Source of the DNA: Anaerolineae bacterium
Lineage (GTDB): Bacteria > Chloroflexota > Anaerolineae > 4572-78 > NAK82
Reading direction: 5' to 3'
DNA length: 9,519 nucleotides
NCBI GenBank assembly: GCA_030597485.1
Contig: JAUVRU010000043.1
Span: 1-9,519 of the forward strand
Every line of letters begins with the position of its first letter. The first letter of the stretch is position 1. The notes below the pieces were generated by a model. It was given only the letters and a program-made list of their open reading frames with translations, was not told the DNA's origin and searched no databases. The position numbers and the translations under genes are program-made. Of the stretch, positions 6,798 to 9,519 are shown piece after piece.

Positions 6798-8127
6798 GGT
6801 AATCTGCAGGGGTGTCAATGTCGAACAGAATTCCGGCGTCATCAACCGGCACGCGTTCGGCGTCAGCGACGTGAGCCTTCAGCACTGAGCGACCACCTGC
6901 GTCCTGGCTGAGGCGCATCAGCTCAGCGAACAAGGCTCGATCAAAGAGCACCGGGTTGCCTCGCTCACCAGCATGTTCCGGCCACACGACAGGTGCCAGC
7001 GTGAACCGGTAACGCGCGATCAGGGCATTGATGGTATGCGCTGTGACCATCGGCTGGTCTGCCAGAGAGAACAGGGCGGCACATACGTTGTCAGGCACAG
7101 CGGCCAGCCCGGCTTTGACCGAAGTACTCTGTCCCTCGCGCCAGTCTTCGTTGGTCACAATCTTGACCGGCCGGCGGTCCAACGCATCGCGGCATTCCTC
7201 TGCACGATTGCCCAACACCACGATCACCGGATCGACCAGGGACTCCAAGGCTGTGTCCACCACGCGGCTGAGCAGTGTGGCCCCTTGCCACGGGAGCAGC
7301 TGCTTGAGCTCACCAAAGCGACTCGATGCCCCTGCCGCCAGCACCACCGCTGCTACCCGGCTCCACACTTCGATGACAGGATCGTCATGTTGCACAGATC
7401 CAATGACCACAGATTCAACCTGCTGACAGGCCAACAGATGTTCCGCCAGGTCGTGGCCCAATGCCAGCGTGCCGGAGTCCACCTTGTTGATGAAGGGCAC
7501 CACCCGGGCGCCGACGGGCAGCCCCTTCAACCCACCCTGAAGATCTGTCAGGACCGCGGCCACGATCTCGGGCGTCACTGCTACACCCAGCTCAACGCCG
7601 GCCAACTGGGCAGCCACCGCAGCCCGGTGAACGTGTTCCTCAGTCAAAGGACGGCCTATCACCTCAATGCCCACCACCGGGACCAACAACGTGGTCCGAC
7701 TGGGCACCACAGGCTCGTGCTCAGCCGGTGCCTTGAAGGGACGCATGCGAGCACCATCGGCCTCGTTCAGAACACAATCCGCCTGGCCCGTGACGGCCAT
7801 AGCATCCACCACTCCGGGCTCCACCCCACAGGCCTTGCCCGTCTCATAGTTAGATCGTCCAACGACGAGGATGTGGGGATGCACTGCCAGCTGATCGGTC
7901 AGCAATCGGATCAGCCCGTCGGCATCCTGGCGCTGATCATGAATGATGTGGTGGGGGCACAGGGCTATCTGTTGAGCGAAGATGTGAGTGGTGGTTGTTG
8001 TCACCACCCGCTGTCCCTGCGCTACCAGATCTGAGGCCATCCGGAACATAGCGGTCGTCTTCCCACCGCCGCCCACAAAAGACACCACGTCTCCCGGCCG
8101 AACGCGAAAGGCACGAATCAGGTTCAT
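6769..8127 (-). CDS. yqeC-mocA: YqeC-MocA fusion: selenium/molybdenum hydroxylase accessory protein with molybdopterin cytidylyltransferase domain
   Basis: This 452-residue cytoplasmic fusion has two domains. Residues 1-245 resemble YqeC, the putative selenium-dependent hydroxylase accessory protein. The P-loop VGGGGKTT (18-25) starts the domain, VVTTTTTHIF follows (41-50), NEADGARMRPFKAPAEHEP lies at 121-139, and PFINKVD at 211-217. Residues 258-445 form a MobA-like nucleotidyltransferase of MocA type: VVLAAGASSRFGELKQLLPW (261-280), LADQP (355-359), GERGNPVLF (387-395) and FDIDTPADY (435-443). Family knowledge: MocA transfers CMP from CTP to molybdopterin to make the cytosine dinucleotide cofactor of xanthine-dehydrogenase-type enzymes; YqeC's biochemistry is unsettled. 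In E. coli the separate genes ygfJ/mocA and yqeC are neighbours, so a fusion fits. ATG 8127 has GAGAAAGG 3 bp upstream, rather close. Both domains appear intact. No hydroxylase gene is in view. Confidence 0.9.
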   Translation of the reverse strand: MNLIRAFRVRPGDVVSFVGGGGKTTAMFRMASDLVAQGQRVVTTTTTHIFAQQIALCPHHIIHDQRQDADGLIRLLTDQLAVHPHILVVGRSNYETGKACGVEPGVVDAMAVTGQADCVLNEADGARMRPFKAPAEHEPVVPSRTTLLVPVVGIEVIGRPLTEEHVHRAAVAAQLAGVELGVAVTPEIVAAVLTDLQGGLKGLPVGARVVPFINKVDSGTLALGHDLAEHLLACQQVESVVIGSVQHDDPVIEVWSRVAAVVLAAGASSRFGELKQLLPWQGATLLSRVVDTALESLVDPVIVVLGNRAEECRDALDRRPVKIVTNEDWREGQSTSVKAGLAAVPDNVCAALFSLADQPMVTAHTINALIARYRFTLAPVVWPEHAGERGNPVLFDRALFAELMRLSQDAGGRSVLKAHVADAERVPVDDAGILFDIDTPADYQEKNLRSIR

Positions 8128-8201
8128 AGGCCTTTCTCACCCATTTGATACTGTTTGCTTACCTCCAATATGCCCTTCGGCATACCCGTTCATACCACGA
8201 A

Positions 8202-8249
8202 CCCAACGGCCATTTCGGGAGTCCATGACCCTCCTCAACACCCGTTGGG
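8202..8249 (-). promoter_or_regulatory. Structured leader element of yqeC-mocA
   Basis: On the leftward transcript an 8-bp perfect stem, CCCAACGG/CCGTTGGG (8249-8242 with 8209-8202), encloses a smaller hairpin GGAG/CTCC (8234-8231 with 8221-8218). It lies between the putative promoter and the coding start, so it would form in the 5' untranslated RNA. It could be a cis-regulatory fold sensing cofactor status or a protein site, but no known riboswitch consensus is recognised. Confidence 0.35.
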
Positions 8250-8270
8250 CTGAGGCTGTTCCCGGCAACG

Positions 8271-8279
8271 ATTATAGCA
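8271..8279 (-). promoter_or_regulatory. Extended -10 promoter for yqeC-mocA
   Basis: Read leftward the sequence is TGCTATAAT, a perfect TATAAT (8276-8271) with the TGn extension. No good -35 hexamer sits at 16-18 bp (best is TTCGCT, 3 of 6 at 18 bp), as tolerated by extended -10 promoters. Transcription would begin near 8264, giving a leader of about 137 nt before the ATG at 8127. Confidence 0.55.
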
Positions 8280-8306
8280 CGGATGAAATGTCAGAGCGAA
8301 AGCCAT

Positions 8307-8335
8307 TTGACAAACCCATCAGTTTGCTGTATGGT
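8307..8335 (+). promoter_or_regulatory. Sigma-70-type promoter facing the acyl-CoA synthetase
   Basis: A perfect -35 TTGACA (8307-8312) is followed by a 17-bp spacer and TATGGT (8330-8335, 4 of 6 matches to TATAAT). Transcription should start near 8342, about 270 bp before the synthetase ATG. The -35 lies 27 bp from the upstream (TGn) edge of the leftward extended -10, so the two promoters are back to back and may compete or share a regulator. Confidence 0.5.
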
Positions 8336-8610
8336 TCAAGCAGCAGTCATCAGAATTACACCCCCTTCTAGAGAGTTCCGCAAGCCGTTCCTACCGTCAG
8401 TTTGATGCCGGCTGGTGACGTAGACTGTCTCACCACAAGAGTTATCGACACCCATAGTCTCGCAGGAATGCTGCTGGTCTTGACATGCGACCACCTCCCA
8501 GCACAGCGCGACGTGATAGGTGCCGTCGGCAGAGTGCAGACACTTCACCCCCGGCGATGGCACCGGCTGTGCTGTCCAAACCTCGAACCGGGGCGAAGGA
8601 ACACTAATCC

Positions 8611-9519
8611 ATGATTCAACAATACGGCTTCAAAGTACCCCGCAGCGCTCTTGCCACAACAGCCGATGAGGCAGCCACGGTTGCCTCGGAGATTGGGCTT
8701 CCGGTCGCGCTCAAGATCTCCTCCCCTGACATCGTACACAAGACGGATGTCGGCGGCGTGATGCTCAACCTGGGGAGGGCCAACCAGGTGCGTCAGGCCT
8801 TCGAGCAAATCGTCTCCTCAGCTCGAGCCGCTTGCCCTCACGCCCACGTCCAGGGAGTTGAGATCCAGGAGATGGTGACTGAGGGTACCGAGGTAATCAT
8901 CGGCCTGCTGGACGATCCGCAGTTCGGCCCGGTCATCATGTTTGGGCTGGGTGGGGTCTTCACAGAAGTCTTGCAGGACGTTACTTTCAGAGTGGTGCCC
9001 ATCGAAAGATCCGACGCGGCCCAAATGATCCACGAGATACAGGGGCAGAAGCTGCTGCAAGGCTACCGCGGCGCTTCGCCAGTATCGGAGGATATGCTGA
9101 TTGATCTGCTGATGAATGCCAGCCGTATGGCCAGCGACCAGGCGGGCAAGCTCCAATCGGTGGATTTCAACCCAATTATGGTCTGGAAAGACCAGCACCG
9201 GGTGGTCGACGCCAAGATCCTCTGGCACCCGCAGCCCCAGCCTGCCCCCAGCACAGCTCAGGCTAACCCGCGCCATCTGGACCGCTTCTTCAAGGCCAGG
9301 AGCGTGGCCTTGGTGGGAGCCTCGACAACCCCCGGCAAGGTGGGCAACGCAGTGTTGGACAGTCTGCTCAACCACGAGTTTAAGGGCCAGGTGTATCCCA
9401 TCAACCCCAGCCGAGACGAGATCATGGGGGTCAAGGCCTAGCCCTCGCTGGCAGACATCCCCCACCCTGTAGACCTGGTGGTCGCCAGCGTTAACCTGCG
9501 CCTGGTTCCAGAGATCATA
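8611..9519 (+). pseudogene. Acyl/acetyl-CoA synthetase (ADP-forming), ATP-grasp then CoA-binding domain, interrupted by in-frame TAG; 3' end outside window
   Basis: The frame opens at ATG 8611 (AAGGA 8596-8600, 10 bp upstream; an in-frame TAA at 8605-8607 excludes an earlier start). Residues 1-210 are an ATP-grasp domain of the acyl-CoA synthetase beta type. It has KISSPDIVHKTDVGGVMLNL with the conserved His (H43), MFGLGGVFTEVLQDV, LLQGYRGASP and SVDFNPIMV. Residues 225 onward are a CoA-binding Rossmann domain (SVALVGASTTPGKVGNAVL, YPINP). TAG at 9439-9441 stops it after residue 276. The same frame then continues with PSLADIPHPVDLVVASV, matching the family, through the window end. The TAG occupies a site often Tyr (VKAYPSL). 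The family makes ATP from acyl-CoA, ADP and phosphate. The N-terminus is about 8-10 residues shorter than usual. It could be a nonsense pseudogene, a base error or readthrough; the family call is firm, the pseudogene call is not. Confidence 0.72.

Larger units (their letters stand above)
8128..8610. other. Divergent intergenic regulatory region between yqeC-mocA and the acyl-CoA synthetase
   Basis: This 483-bp region has no recognisable protein or RNA gene. The left part (8128-8264) would be the 5' leader of yqeC-mocA; it contains a structured element (8202-8249) and a possible 29-codon upstream ORF (8226 down to 8137). Back-to-back promoters occupy 8271-8335. The right part (about 8342-8610) would be a leader of roughly 270 nt for the synthetase. 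It has inverted repeats TGCTGG/CCAGCA (8472-8477/8498-8503) and CCCCGG/CCGGGG (8549-8554/8588-8593), the second ending just before the ribosome site. An unrecognised 69-codon frame (8405-8614) overlaps the synthetase start by ATGA. I do not match any of this to a known riboswitch or tRNA. Confidence 0.5.

Noticed and set aside
6973..8034. A 353-codon open frame on the + strand opposite yqeC-mocA
   Set aside because: It is a shadow of the strongly conserved minus-strand gene. Its His/Gln/Arg-rich translation resembles no family.
8480..8508. A second TTGACA (8480-8485) on the + strand as another promoter
   Set aside because: At 16-18 bp the sequences are cacagc/acagcg/cagcgc, none resembling a -10 element.
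8336..8563. A 75-codon frame on the - strand in the divergent region
   Set aside because: It has no family resemblance, and it lies across the rightward leader with no clear ribosome site.
8580..8600. GGTTCGAGG on the - strand (about 8590-8582) as the T-loop of a tRNA
   Set aside because: The flanking bases cannot form the T-arm stem, and no acceptor or anticodon arm is found around it.
9439..9441. Global reassignment of TAG to an amino acid in this genome
   Set aside because: TAG ends cpaB, cpaE and cpaF at normal family lengths, and those of cpaB and cpaF are followed closely by TGA. TAG therefore acts as a normal stop.

Overview
The window looks like chromosomal DNA of a Chloroflexota bacterium, probably Anaerolineae-like. 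This is inferred from protein style: a CpaE with a receiver domain, a YqeC-MocA fusion, and a fused ADP-forming acyl-CoA synthetase, in moderately GC-rich DNA. No 16S rRNA gene or other marker is present to prove it. I see no rRNA, tRNA, CRISPR array, insertion sequence or phage gene.

Region 1 (1-5148, + strand) is the cytoplasmic and inner-membrane core of a Tad/Flp type IVc pilus operon. The order is the 3' end of cpaB/rcpC, cpaE/tadZ (receiver plus ParA-like ATPase), cpaF/tadA (motor ATPase), tadB and tadC (platform proteins). Gaps are 28-87 bp and no terminator lies between the genes, so they are probably co-transcribed from a promoter left of the window. CpaE should position the machine, CpaF powers assembly or retraction, and TadB/TadC form the membrane platform. 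Flp pilin, prepilin peptidase and secretin genes are not here.

Region 2 (5149-6800, + strand) holds a ComF-family phosphoribosyltransferase-like protein that starts with TTG, then a long-form ribosome hibernation factor (hpf). It closes with a clear intrinsic terminator.

Region 3 (6769-8127, - strand) is one convergent gene fusing a YqeC-type P-loop domain to a MocA-type molybdopterin cytidylyltransferase domain. It points to maturation of molybdenum (possibly selenium-dependent) hydroxylases. Its last codons overlap the hpf terminator.

Region 4 (8128-8610) is a 483-bp divergent regulatory region. It has a TGCTATAAT extended -10 facing left, a TTGACA-17-TATGGT promoter facing right, a structured leader with a possible 29-codon upstream ORF before yqeC-mocA, and a leader of about 270 nt to the right.

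Region 5 (8611-9519, + strand) is an acyl/acetyl-CoA synthetase (ADP-forming) with an ATP-grasp domain followed by a CoA-binding domain. Its frame is broken by one TAG at 9439-9441, after which recognisable homologous sequence continues in the same frame to the window end. This is the most unusual feature here: a pseudogene, a base-call error, or amber readthrough. TAG ends cpaB, cpaE and cpaF, so wholesale reassignment of TAG is unlikely.
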